In this document: positions 41,971 through 49,706 of the stretch, one piece after another
How positions within the stretch are numbered: the first letter of the stretch is position 1
How the letters are laid out: each line of letters opens with the position of its first letter
Notes under the pieces: model-generated
The model's input: only the letters and a program-made list of their open reading frames with translations
What the model was told of the DNA's origin: nothing
Databases searched by the model: none
Translations under genes and position numbers: made by a program
NCBI RefSeq assembly: GCF_014640535.1
Contig: NZ_BMHD01000001.1
Location: 186,001-250,000 of the forward strand
DNA: 64,000 nucleotides
From: Cnuibacter physcomitrellae
Lineage (GTDB): Bacteria > Actinomycetota > Actinomycetes > Actinomycetales > Microbacteriaceae
Direction of reading: 5' to 3'

Positions 41971-42017
41971 TGCCTACCCCTTCGAAGATTGCTGTGTCGT
42001 TGTCCACGGATGCGGTC

Positions 42018-42812
42018 TCAGTTGGACTTCGCCGTGAGCCAGACCATGATGCCGATGACGGCGGCCAGACCGAAGATCCAGATGAACAGACCCTCGGCGA
42101 CCGGGCCCAGGTTCCCGAGCTCGAAGCCGCCGGGCGAGGGGTTGTTCTGGATGTACTTCAGGTAGGTGATGATGTCGCGCTTGTCTTCCGGCGAGATGTT
42201 GTTGTCGTTGAAGACGGGCATGTTCTGCGGGCCGGTGAGCATGGCCTCGTAGATGTGCTGCGGCAGGACGCCGGTGAGCTCGGGGGCGAACTTGCCCTCG
42301 GTGAGCGCACCGCCCGCGCCGGCGACGTTGTGGCACATGGCGCAGTTGATGCGGAACAGCTCGCCACCGTGGGTGGCGTCGCCGTCGGCCTGCAGGAGGC
42401 TCTCATCGGGGATCGACGGTCCGGGGGAGAGCGAGGAGACGTAGGCGGCGAGCGCGGCGATCTGGTCGTCGGTGAACTGGACCGGCTTCTCCATGGCCTG
42501 GGGACCCTGCATGGCCATCGGCATGCGGCCGGTGCCCACCTGGAAGTCGACGGCGGCGGAGCCGACGCCGAGCAGGGCGGGACCGTTGTCGGTGCCCTCG
42601 AGCGAGAGGCCGTGGCAGGTGGCGCAGTTGGCGGCGAAGAGCTTCTGGCCCTCGTCGATGGTCTCCTGGCTCGTCGAGCTCGTGTCGGCCGAGGCGCTGG
42701 AGGTGTTGCTGAACAGCGCGTACCCGCCTCCGGTGACGACGAGTCCGATCGCGATCAGCACGACCGTCGCCAGGGGGTGGCGTCTGCCGGCTTTCCTGCT
42801 CGTGCGAGCCAT
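42018..42812 (-). CDS. qcrC: Diheme cytochrome c subunit of the bcc complex
   Basis: Membrane-anchored diheme c-type cytochrome of 264 residues that passes electrons directly to CuA of CtaC, replacing soluble cytochrome c. CxxCH sites are at 63-67 (CATCH) and 157-161 (CAMCH). One membrane segment lies near the N-terminus (about 14-34) and another near the C-terminus (FIWIFGLAAVIGIMVWL). Cytochrome c maturation genes are not in the window. Confidence 0.97.
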   Translation of the reverse strand: MARTSRKAGRRHPLATVVLIAIGLVVTGGGYALFSNTSSASADTSSTSQETIDEGQKLFAANCATCHGLSLEGTDNGPALLGVGSAAVDFQVGTGRMPMAMQGPQAMEKPVQFTDDQIAALAAYVSSLSPGPSIPDESLLQADGDATHGGELFRINCAMCHNVAGAGGALTEGKFAPELTGVLPQHIYEAMLTGPQNMPVFNDNNISPEDKRDIITYLKYIQNNPSPGGFELGNLGPVAEGLFIWIFGLAAVIGIMVWLTAKSN

Positions 42813-42866
42813 TCTCTCTACTCTCTCTGGACTGCGTTCGGGTGCGCGGTGGGTGGAGCCGACGCG

Positions 42867-43496
42867 CTATTTCAAGACGTAGATGACCAGGAAGAGGCCG
42901 ATCCACACGACGTCGACGAAGTGCCAGTAGTAGGACACGACGATGATGCGGGTGGCCTCCTTGTGGCCGAAGTTCTTCACGGCGAAGACGCTGCCGAGCA
43001 TGAGGAGCATCGCGAGCAGACCGCCCGTGACGTGCAGGGCGTGGAAGCCGGTGGTGAGGTAGAAGGCCGAGCCGTAGGCGTTGCCGTCGATGGTGATGCC
43101 CTCGCTGACCAGCGTGGCGTACTCGAGCACCTGGCCGCAGACGAAGATCGCGCCGAAGACGTAGGTGAGGAACAGCCACTCGGTGAGGCCCCAGTTCCAG
43201 GGCTTCCAGCTGGTGCGCTTGACCTGGCCGCGCTCGGCGGCGAAGACGGCGAACTGGCACCAGAACGAGCTGATCACCAGGATGATCGTGTTCACGAGCG
43301 CGAACGGCACGTTCAGGGTGTTGGCCATCTCGCCCCACGCCTGCGGGTTCGTCGACCGCAGCGTGAAGTAGATGGCGAACAGGCCGGCGAAGAACATGAC
43401 CTCGCTGCCCAACCACACGATCGTTCCGACCGCCACGGTGTTGGGCCGCTGCACCAGCGGGACTCCCGGAGTTCTGGTCATAGAGCTGCTCGTCAC
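42867..43496 (-). CDS. ctaE: Cytochrome c oxidase subunit III
   Basis: Five-helix subunit of 209 residues that stabilises the oxidase core. Blocks such as [17 protein letters not shown] and [21 protein letters not shown] are typical. I chose GTG at 43496 because a CATAAT hexamer lies 6 bases upstream, fitting a leaderless start; an ATG at 43481 would remove five residues. First gene of the ctaE-qcrC-qcrA-qcrB operon, the same order as in mycobacteria. Confidence 0.94.
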   Translation of the reverse strand: MTSSSMTRTPGVPLVQRPNTVAVGTIVWLGSEVMFFAGLFAIYFTLRSTNPQAWGEMANTLNVPFALVNTIILVISSFWCQFAVFAAERGQVKRTSWKPWNWGLTEWLFLTYVFGAIFVCGQVLEYATLVSEGITIDGNAYGSAFYLTTGFHALHVTGGLLAMLLMLGSVFAVKNFGHKEATRIIVVSYYWHFVDVVWIGLFLVIYVLK

Positions 43497-43502
43497 AGAT
43501 CC

Positions 43503-43508
43503 ATTATG
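43503..43508 (-). promoter_or_regulatory. -10 element for leaderless ctaE-qcrCAB transcript
   Basis: The minus strand reads CATAAT, then 6 bases, then the GTG start. It shares the 108-base divergent region with the trpD promoter. Confidence 0.5.
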
Positions 43509-43592
43509 TCCGATATTCACAGCTGGTTTTCGCAATGGGCGTACCTCCGCGCTGTATCCGCGGACCGTCCCGGCGTGTCTGGGAGTCCCCAA

Positions 43593-43598
43593 TAGGAT
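43593..43598 (+). promoter_or_regulatory. -10 element for leaderless trpD transcript
   Basis: TAGGAT is followed by exactly 6 bases and the trpD ATG at 43605. Confidence 0.55.
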
Positions 43599-43604
43599 CG
43601 CTGC

Positions 43605-44657
43605 ATGGCGCACTCGTTCACCTGGCCCGAGACCATCGCCCGACTGCTCGCCGGAGAGGACCTCTCCATCTCCGAGGCGACGTGGGCGATGGACGCCGTG
43701 ATGGAGGGCGACGTCACCGAGGCGCAGCTCGCCGGGTTCCTGGTCGCGCTCCGGGCGAAGGGCGAGACGGTCGACGAGATCGTCGGCTTCCGCGACGCGA
43801 TCCTCGACCACGCGCTGCCCATCTCGATCGACCCGATGGCCCTGGACATCGTGGGCACGGGCGGTGACCGGTTCGGCACCGTGAACGTCTCGACGATGGC
43901 GTCGATCGTGGCGGCCGCGGCGGGTGTCCCCGTGTTCAAGCACGGCAACCGCGCCGCGAGCTCCAAGTCCGGCTCCTCCGACGTGCTCCGGGCGCTCGGG
44001 GTCGACCTCGACCTCGAGCCCGACCGGGTGGCCTCGGTGCTCGTCGAGACGGGGATCTCGTTCGCGTTCGCCTCGAAGTTCCACCCGGGCTTCAAGAACG
44101 CGGCCGCCGTGCGCGGAGAGCTCGGCGTTCCCACCGTCTTCAACTTCCTCGGCCCGCTGTGCAACCCGGCGCGGACGGAGGCCTCGGCGGTGGGTGTGGC
44201 CCATCTGGACCGGGTGCCGCTCATCGTCGGGGTGTTCCAGACCCGTGGCGCGACCGCCCTGGTGTTCCGCGGCGACGACGGCCTCGACGAGCTGACGACG
44301 ACGGGGCACAGCCACATCTGGGAGGTCTCGCGCGGATCCGTCAAGGAGCACGACCTCAACCCCCGCGACCTCGGGATCCGCATCGCCCGGATCGACGATC
44401 TGAAGGGCGGCGACAGTGAGCACAACGCGGCCGTGGTGCGGGCGACCCTCGAGGGCGAGACCGGGCCCATCCGCGACATGGTGCTGCTGAACGCGGCCGC
44501 GGGGCTGGTGGCGTTCGAGCTGGCCGCCGATCCGGAGCAGATCGACCGGACGATGGTCGACCGCATCGGCGAGAAGATGGCCGTCGCCGCGCAGGCGATC
44601 GACTCGGGGGCCGCGTCGGCGAAGCTCGCGGAGTGGGTCGCCGCCTCGCGCGCCTGA
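43605..44657 (+). CDS. trpD: Anthranilate phosphoribosyltransferase
   Basis: Transfers phosphoribose from PRPP to anthranilate in tryptophan synthesis. The protein has 350 residues. The PRPP-binding [20 protein letters not shown] loop, the [17 protein letters not shown] block and the FLGPLCNPA motif are intact. It is isolated from other trp genes and divergent from ctaE; the same trpD-ctaE neighbourhood exists in M. tuberculosis (Rv2192c-Rv2193). Confidence 0.96.
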   Translation: MAHSFTWPETIARLLAGEDLSISEATWAMDAVMEGDVTEAQLAGFLVALRAKGETVDEIVGFRDAILDHALPISIDPMALDIVGTGGDRFGTVNVSTMASIVAAAAGVPVFKHGNRAASSKSGSSDVLRALGVDLDLEPDRVASVLVETGISFAFASKFHPGFKNAAAVRGELGVPTVFNFLGPLCNPARTEASAVGVAHLDRVPLIVGVFQTRGATALVFRGDDGLDELTTTGHSHIWEVSRGSVKEHDLNPRDLGIRIARIDDLKGGDSEHNAAVVRATLEGETGPIRDMVLLNAAAGLVAFELAADPEQIDRTMVDRIGEKMAVAAQAIDSGAASAKLAEWVAASRA

Positions 44658-44697
44658 GCGCCGCCCTCGTCGCACGGGCCGCACGGGCCGCTTAAGC

Positions 44698-44757
44698 GGC
44701 TTCGTCCAGCTTTCCGTCGCGGATCGGCGAGATCACGACGGAAAGCTGGACGAAGCC
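44698..44757. terminator. Long perfect inverted repeat between convergent trpD and aquaporin gene
   Basis: Perfect 22-base arms (44698-44719 and 44736-44757) around a 16-base loop, 41 bases after trpD and 20 bases from the end of the facing gene. Probably a bidirectional terminator; no T-run. Confidence 0.75.
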
Positions 44758-44776
44758 AGGTGGGGCGTGCCCCGGA

Positions 44777-45547
44777 TCAGGTGAGGATGGGGAGCAGCGG
44801 GATCGCGGCGAAGCCGGCGAGGACGCCGCCGATGATGGGGCCGACGACCGGGACCCACGAGTAGGACCAGTCGGACGAGCCCTTGCCCTTGATCGGCAGG
44901 ATGGCGTGCACGATGCGCGGTCCGAGGTCACGGGCGGGGTTGATGGCGTAGCCGGTGGGTCCACCGAGGGACGCGCCGATGCCGATCACGAGCAGCCGCA
45001 CGGGCAGCGCGCCGAGTGCGGCGAGGCCGCCGTCGCCCTGGCGTCCGCCGCCGAAGCCGATGACGACGAACACGAGCACGAAGGTGCCGATGATCTCGGT
45101 CACCAGGTTCCAGCCGTAGGAGCGGATGGCCGGGCCGGTGGAGAACACGCCGAGCTTGTTCGCCGGCTCGGGCTCCTCGTCGAAGTGCTGCTTGTAGGCC
45201 AGCCACACCAGTACCGCACCGATGATCGCACCGATCATCTGCGCCCCGATGTACGCGATGACGGAGAGGAAGGTGACGTCGACCTGCGTGGCCGCCGATC
45301 CGAACGTCTTCGCGCCGTTCGCGACCAGGCCCAGCGTCACTGCGGGGTTGAGGTGCGCGCCGGACGCGTAGGAGACGATGACACCGGCGAAGACGGCGAG
45401 ACCCCAGGCGACGTTCACCATGAGGAACCCGCCGTTGAAGCCCTTGGTCCGGATCAGGGCGACGTTCGCCACCACACCACAGCCGAGGAGCACGAGCATC
45501 GCCGTGCCCACCAGCTCCGACAAGAAGTCGATTCCGAGATTGTCCAC
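44777..45547 (-). CDS. glpF: MIP-family channel, glycerol facilitator type
   Basis: Aquaglyceroporin of 256 residues with six membrane helices and two half-helices. The NPA motifs are HLNPAVTLG and AINPARDLG; the Asp after the second NPA is a hallmark of glycerol channels. I chose GTG at 45547 because an AGAAGGAAGG ribosome site precedes it; a GTG at 45565 would place that site inside the gene. It is divergent from dhaKLM, which supports glycerol or dihydroxyacetone uptake. Transport of water or other polyols is not excluded. Confidence 0.9.
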   Translation of the reverse strand: MDNLGIDFLSELVGTAMLVLLGCGVVANVALIRTKGFNGGFLMVNVAWGLAVFAGVIVSYASGAHLNPAVTLGLVANGAKTFGSAATQVDVTFLSVIAYIGAQMIGAIIGAVLVWLAYKQHFDEEPEPANKLGVFSTGPAIRSYGWNLVTEIIGTFVLVFVVIGFGGGRQGDGGLAALGALPVRLLVIGIGASLGGPTGYAINPARDLGPRIVHAILPIKGKGSSDWSYSWVPVVGPIIGGVLAGFAAIPLLPILT

Positions 45548-45685
45548 GATGACCTTCCTTCTCACAGTTCGACCACACGTTGCGATCGCGCCGTGACGGG
45601 CGCTGAGGCGAGCATAGACCCAGAGACTTCCCAGACTGAAGCGCTAAGGGAGCGTTTCGAGAAGGCCGTGTCGGGCGTCGGAAGT

Positions 45686-45695
45686 TGTCCGGACA
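45686..45695. promoter_or_regulatory. TGTCCGGACA palindrome in the glpF-dhaK divergent region
   Basis: A perfect 10-base palindrome roughly midway in the 258-base divergent region. It could be the operator for a shared regulator of the two transcripts; no regulator gene is adjacent. A TAGATT about 65 bases upstream of dhaK is a possible -10. Confidence 0.35.
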
Positions 45696-45805
45696 GGCGC
45701 GCACAAGGGCTCTTCCGTCACGCTCGCGCGACGGCGTAGATTGATCCCGGATGACCCGACCCGGGCTTCCGCCATGGGCGCACGCCCGGTCGAAGGGGAC
45801 TTTCA

Positions 45806-46807
45806 ATGAAGAAGCTCATCAACGATCCGAAGAACGTCGTCGCCGAGTCTCTCGACGGCCTCGAGCTCGCGCACGGCGACATCCTGCGCGTGCACCGCGA
45901 CCCCGACTTCATCGTGCGCGCTGACGCCCCGGTCCAGGGCAAGGTCGGGATCGTGAGCGGCGGCGGCAGCGGGCACGAGCCGCTCCACGGCGGCTTCGTC
46001 GGCTACGGCATGCTCAGCGCCGCCGTGCCGGGCGCCGTCTTCACCTCGCCCACTCCCGACCCGATCGTCGAGGCGACGAAGGCCGTCGACGGCGGCGCGG
46101 GCGTGCTCCACATCGTGAAGAACTACACCGGTGACGTGCTCAACTTCGAGACCGCGGCCGAGCTCGCCGAGGCCGAGGGCATCACGGTGAAGTCCGTCAT
46201 CATCGACGACGACGTCGCGGTGCAGGACTCCACGTACACCGCAGGCCGCCGCGGGGTCGCCGGCACGGTCTTCGTCGAGAAGATCGTGGGAGCGGCGGCC
46301 GAGCAGGGCGCCGACCTCGACGCCGTCGTCGAGCTCGCCCAGCGTGTCAACGCGAACGTCCGCACGATGGGCGTCGCGCTCACGGCCTGCATCGTCCCGC
46401 ACGCCGGGGTGCCGAGCTTCGACCTCCCCGAGGACGAGATCGAGATCGGGATCGGCCTGCACGGGGAGCCCGGCCGCGAACGGATCAAGCTGGAGCCCGT
46501 CGACGTGATCGTCGACCGGATGCTCGACCCGATCCTCTCCGACCTCCCCTTCGCCTCGGGCGACCGGGTCGCGGTGCTGGTGAACGGGATGGGCGGCACC
46601 CCGCTCATCGAGCTGTACATCGCGCTGCGTCGTGTCGGCCAGGTGCTGGAGGAGAAGGGCATCAGCGTGCTCCGCACCCTCGTCGGCAACTTCACCACCT
46701 CGCTCGAGATGCAGGGCATGTCGATCAGCGTGCTGCGGCTCGACGACGAGATGATCGAGCTGTACGACGCACCCGTTCAGACCGCCGCCCTGCGGTGGGG
46801 GAGGTAG
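45806..46807 (+). CDS. dhaK: PTS-dependent dihydroxyacetone kinase, substrate-binding subunit DhaK
   Basis: Binds dihydroxyacetone covalently as a hemiaminal for phosphorylation by DhaL. The protein has 333 residues. The [17 protein letters not shown] loop contains the conserved His57, and the covalent His is probably His219 in GLHGEPG. The absence of a fused ATP-binding DAK2 domain and the presence of dhaL and dhaM show the PEP-dependent type. ATG at 45806 has a GAAGGGGA ribosome site. Confidence 0.95.
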   Translation: MKKLINDPKNVVAESLDGLELAHGDILRVHRDPDFIVRADAPVQGKVGIVSGGGSGHEPLHGGFVGYGMLSAAVPGAVFTSPTPDPIVEATKAVDGGAGVLHIVKNYTGDVLNFETAAELAEAEGITVKSVIIDDDVAVQDSTYTAGRRGVAGTVFVEKIVGAAAEQGADLDAVVELAQRVNANVRTMGVALTACIVPHAGVPSFDLPEDEIEIGIGLHGEPGRERIKLEPVDVIVDRMLDPILSDLPFASGDRVAVLVNGMGGTPLIELYIALRRVGQVLEEKGISVLRTLVGNFTTSLEMQGMSISVLRLDDEMIELYDAPVQTAALRWGR

Positions 46808-46811
46808 GAGC

Positions 46812-47450
46812 ATGAGCCTGGGCATCACCTGGACGACGGACTGGATCCGGAGGACCGCGGAGGTCATCGGCGAGCACCGGGTCGAGCTCATCACGCTCGA
46901 CCGCGAGATCGGCGACGGCGACCACGGCGAGAACCTCGACAGGGGGTTCACCGCGGTCCTGGCCAAGCTCGACGGGCTGTCGCCCGAGGCGGCTCCGGGT
47001 GATGCCCTGAAGCTCGTGGCGACGACCCTGATCTCCACCGTCGGCGGCGCATCCGGCCCGCTGTTCGGCACCGCGTACCTGAAGGCCGCGGGCGCGGTCG
47101 GTCAGGCGAACGAGCTCGACGGCTCCGCGGTGGTGGCGCTCCTGACCGCGGCCCGCGACGGCATCGTCCTCCGCGGCAAGGCCGAGGTGGGCGACAAGAC
47201 CATGGTCGACGCCTGGACTCCGGCCGTCGACGCGGCGGCAGCGGCGCAGGAGGCGGGGAGGAGCGAGGCCGAGATCCTCGACGCCGCCGCGACGGCCGCC
47301 GCCGAGGGCGCCGCCGCGACCGAGCCGCTCGTGGCTCGGAAGGGCCGCGCGAGCTACCTCGGCGAGCGCGCCGTGGGGCACCGGGATCCGGGCGCCCAGT
47401 CGACGGCCCTCATCCTGCGGGCCGCCGCCGATGCTGCTCGGGGCGACTGA
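46812..47450 (+). CDS. dhaL: Dihydroxyacetone kinase ADP-binding subunit DhaL
   Basis: Holds a tightly bound ADP that is rephosphorylated by DhaM and donates phosphate to DhaK-bound substrate. The 212-residue all-helical protein has the LDREIGDGDHGENLDRGF block with Mg-binding Asp residues, plus GGASGPLFGTAYL and GDKTMVDAWTPAV. It starts 4 bases after dhaK and directly abuts dhaM. Confidence 0.95.
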   Translation: MSLGITWTTDWIRRTAEVIGEHRVELITLDREIGDGDHGENLDRGFTAVLAKLDGLSPEAAPGDALKLVATTLISTVGGASGPLFGTAYLKAAGAVGQANELDGSAVVALLTAARDGIVLRGKAEVGDKTMVDAWTPAVDAAAAAQEAGRSEAEILDAAATAAAEGAAATEPLVARKGRASYLGERAVGHRDPGAQSTALILRAAADAARGD

Positions 47451-48167
47451 ATGACCGAGCGCGTCGGCCTCGTCCTCGTCTCGCACAGCGCTGCGATCGC
47501 CGAGGGCCTTGCCGCGCTGGCGGGTCAGATGGCGCCGTCGACGACGCTGGTGCCGGCCGGGGGGACCGACGACGGCGGGATCGGCACGAGCTTCGACCGT
47601 GTCAGCGCTGCGCTGGCGGAGGCGGAGTCGGGATCGGGCGTCGTGGTGCTCTGCGACCTCGGCTCCGCTTACCTCACCGCGGAGACCGCGCTCGACTTCC
47701 TCGACGACGAGGCCCGTGCCTCCGCGCGCATCGTCCAGGCCCCTCTCGTCGAGGGCGCCGTGGCCGCCGCCGTCGAGGCCGAGTCGGGTGCCGCGCTCGA
47801 CGCCGTGGTCGCTGCGGCCCTGACGGCGTGGGACCACGAGGAAGCCGCGGACGGCGCCTCCGCCGAGGGTGCGGCGGTCGCTGCGGACGATTCTGGGACC
47901 GAGGAGCCGGTCGGGTACCGGCGGTCGGTGACGATCGTCAACAAGGACGGCCTCCACGCCCGGCCGGCCGCCGAGTTCGTGAAGCTCGCCACCACGTTCC
48001 CGGTGAAGGTCACGGTGAACGGCACCGACGCGAAGAGCCTGCTGGGGATCATGTCGATGGGGCTGACCCGGGGCACCGACGCCGTGGTGGCGACCGACGA
48101 TCCCGCCGGACGCGAGGCGGTCGATGCCCTCGCCGACCTCATCGAGGGCGGGTTCGGCGAGGCATAG
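47451..48167 (+). CDS. dhaM: DhaM phosphoryl donor: EIIA-type domain fused to HPr
   Basis: Relays phosphate from the PTS to DhaL. The protein has 238 residues. The N-terminal DhaM/EIIA-Man-like domain (about 1-128) has the active His12 in VLVSHS. An Ala/Glu/Gly-rich linker leads to a complete HPr domain (about 156-238) with active His169 in NKDGLHARPA and a Ser46-equivalent Ser196 in KSLLGIMS. E. coli DhaM also has an EI-like domain, which is absent here. Whether this HPr serves other PTS systems is unknown. The start abuts the dhaL stop. Confidence 0.94.
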   Translation: MTERVGLVLVSHSAAIAEGLAALAGQMAPSTTLVPAGGTDDGGIGTSFDRVSAALAEAESGSGVVVLCDLGSAYLTAETALDFLDDEARASARIVQAPLVEGAVAAAVEAESGAALDAVVAAALTAWDHEEAADGASAEGAAVAADDSGTEEPVGYRRSVTIVNKDGLHARPAAEFVKLATTFPVKVTVNGTDAKSLLGIMSMGLTRGTDAVVATDDPAGREAVDALADLIEGGFGEA

Positions 48168-48239
48168 CACAGTCCGACCACCCCGCCGGGCGTGCGACAC
48201 TGGAGCGTACGTCGTCACGTGGAGGAGGTCGGGGCCGCT

Positions 48240-48608
48240 GTGGCTTCAACGAAGTGTCCGGTCTGCGGCAAGGCCGTAGCCGTCGGAATCGTCTCAGGGA
48301 TGCTCGTCCAGCACGAGGACAAGCACGGCGCCCGGTGCGAGGGCAGCGGTCAGGCGCCCGCGCCCGTCGCGGTCCGCGCCCCGTCGACCCGGGCAGCGGG
48401 CGGATCGTCCCGGTCCGGCACCGCCAAGGCGAAGGACGCCTCGCCGGCGACCAAGGGCGGCATGAAGGTCTCGCGCGTCGAGGTCGACCCCGAGGAGCTC
48501 AAGGCCCGCCAGGAGCGCATCGCCCAGGCCCGCGAGGAGCGCGCCCGCGCTGCCCGCGAGCGGAACGCGACCGGTCTGTCGTACTTCGACGAGCCCGGCG
48601 GTCGCTGA
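48240..48608 (+). CDS. Small zinc-knuckle-like protein of unknown function
   Basis: I do not recognise this 122-residue protein. The N-terminus has CPVCGKAVAVGI and then HEDKHGARC, a likely zinc site (Cys, Cys, His, Cys). A low-complexity Ala/Ser/Arg/Lys-rich middle follows, then a charged helix rich in Arg/Glu/Ala (ELKARQERIAQAREERARAA), and the end is FDEPGGR. GTG at 48240 has GGAGGAGGT at 48221-48229, slightly far but good. It lies 72 bases after dhaM and could be nucleic-acid binding; that is a guess from composition. Confidence 0.65.
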   Translation: MASTKCPVCGKAVAVGIVSGMLVQHEDKHGARCEGSGQAPAPVAVRAPSTRAAGGSSRSGTAKAKDASPATKGGMKVSRVEVDPEELKARQERIAQAREERARAARERNATGLSYFDEPGGR

Positions 48609-48619
48609 GCCCGGCTGAG

Positions 48620-48643
48620 GCGAGTCGGGCCGACCCGAGTCGC
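48620..48643. terminator. Hairpin between convergent small genes
   Basis: A 10-base stem with one mismatch (48620-48629 with 48634-48643) on a 4-base loop, just after the zinc-knuckle gene. Further GC-rich complementary words follow up to 48680. Confidence 0.5.
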
Positions 48644-48680
48644 TCGAGCGGATCGGCCCGCGCGGATCGATCGGCGCGCC

Positions 48681-48860
48681 TCAGTCGACCTCGTCGTTCA
48701 GCGCGTCGACCGCCTGGATGAGCGAGTCGAGGGCGTTCTGCAGGTTGTGGAGCGCCTGGCGCTCGACCGAGTCCTCCGGCAGCTTCTGGATGTCGAAGCT
48801 GGCGAGGTTCGCGTACTCACGGGCGTTGGAGAGGAAACCCTCCGCTTCGAGATCGGCCAT
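48681..48860 (-). CDS. Hypothetical 59-residue helical protein
   Basis: A short acidic protein beginning MADLEAEGFLSNAREYANLA and ending ALNDEVD, with heptad-like Leu/Ala spacing that suggests a helical hairpin or coiled coil. ATG at 48860 has a GGAGT ribosome site, and TACTGT on the minus strand at 48913-48918 is a plausible -10. Longer frames through the same region start upstream without support. Function unknown. Confidence 0.6.
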   Translation of the reverse strand: MADLEAEGFLSNAREYANLASFDIQKLPEDSVERQALHNLQNALDSLIQAVDALNDEVD

Positions 48861-48980
48861 CTGAGGACTCCTTCGTGTCGTCGTCGCGTCGCCGGGGCCG
48901 GCGCCTGGTGCAACAGTATCGAGCGGGCACGACGCAGCACACCCCCGTGTCGGACTCCTGTCGGGCCGATGCCGCACGGC

Positions 48981-48986
48981 TAGGCT
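48981..48986 (+). promoter_or_regulatory. -10 element for leaderless phosphatidyltransferase transcript
   Basis: TAGGCT is followed by exactly 6 bases and the ATG at 48993. Confidence 0.55.
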
Positions 48987-48992
48987 GACCGC

Positions 48993-49589
48993 ATGGTGCG
49001 CACCGAGGATCCCGCCGCGCGGATCGTCACGGTGCCCAACGTCATCACCGTGGCGAGGCTCCTCCTTCTCACGCCGCTGTTCGTGGTGCTCCTCCTCGTG
49101 GTCGACTCGCCCTTCTGGGCGCTGGTGGTCGCCGTCGTCCTGGGCGGCACGGACTGGGTCGACGGTCAGGTGGCCCGACGGTTCCACCAGGTGTCGGATC
49201 TCGGGAAGAAGCTCGACCCGGTCGCCGACCGGATCAGCCAGTTCACGGTCTGCGCCACCCTCGTCGTCGCCGGGCTCGTCCCGGTGTGGATGGCGCTCGT
49301 CATCCTGGTGACGGACCTGCTCCTCGGCATCGTGATCCTCATCCGGAAGCCGGGGATCGTGCCCGTGCGCTGGATCGGACGGATCCGCACCGCCCTGCTG
49401 ATGGTGGGACTGCCCTTCGTGCTGCTGGTCGAGGCGTTCTGGCCCGGCAGCGAGGCCCTGCGGCTGACCGCGCTGAGCGTGGTGGGCGTGGGCGTCGTGC
49501 TCCACGCGATCGCCAACCTCGTCTACGTCTGGTCGCTCCTGCGCGGGACGGCGCACGCGCATCCGGATGCGCATCCCCAGGTCGACTGA
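48993..49589 (+). CDS. CDP-alcohol phosphatidyltransferase family protein
   Basis: Integral membrane enzyme of 198 residues that makes a phospholipid from CDP-diacylglycerol and an alcohol. The full signature D-G-x2-A-R-x8-G-x3-D-x3-D is present, with Asp57, Gly58, Ala61, Arg62, Gly71, Asp75 and Asp79. Five to six membrane helices follow. The product could be phosphatidylglycerol phosphate, cardiolipin or a phosphatidylinositol-type lipid; sequence alone does not decide. The tail is His/Pro/Asp-rich (HAHPDAHPQVD). Confidence 0.9.
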   Translation: MVRTEDPAARIVTVPNVITVARLLLLTPLFVVLLLVVDSPFWALVVAVVLGGTDWVDGQVARRFHQVSDLGKKLDPVADRISQFTVCATLVVAGLVPVWMALVILVTDLLLGIVILIRKPGIVPVRWIGRIRTALLMVGLPFVLLVEAFWPGSEALRLTALSVVGVGVVLHAIANLVYVWSLLRGTAHAHPDAHPQVD

Positions 49590-49694
49590 AGCGACGCCAC
49601 CCCGCCGAGAGCGCCGACTGACGGACACGACGCGCAAACCGACGCAGTCTTACGTCCTGTGTCGGCCCCCGAGCGGGTGTCGTCGAGCCTTCCC

Positions 49695-49700
49695 TACCGT
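49695..49700 (+). promoter_or_regulatory. -10 element for leaderless flavin oxidase transcript
   Basis: TACCGT is followed by exactly 6 bases and the ATG at 49707. Confidence 0.5.
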
Positions 49701-49706
49701 CGAGGC

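Noticed and set aside
48681-49637. 318-codon minus-strand frame covering the 59-residue gene
   Set aside because: Only the last 59 codons have a start with a ribosome site and protein-like composition; the upstream part is antisense to the CDP-alcohol phosphatidyltransferase gene.
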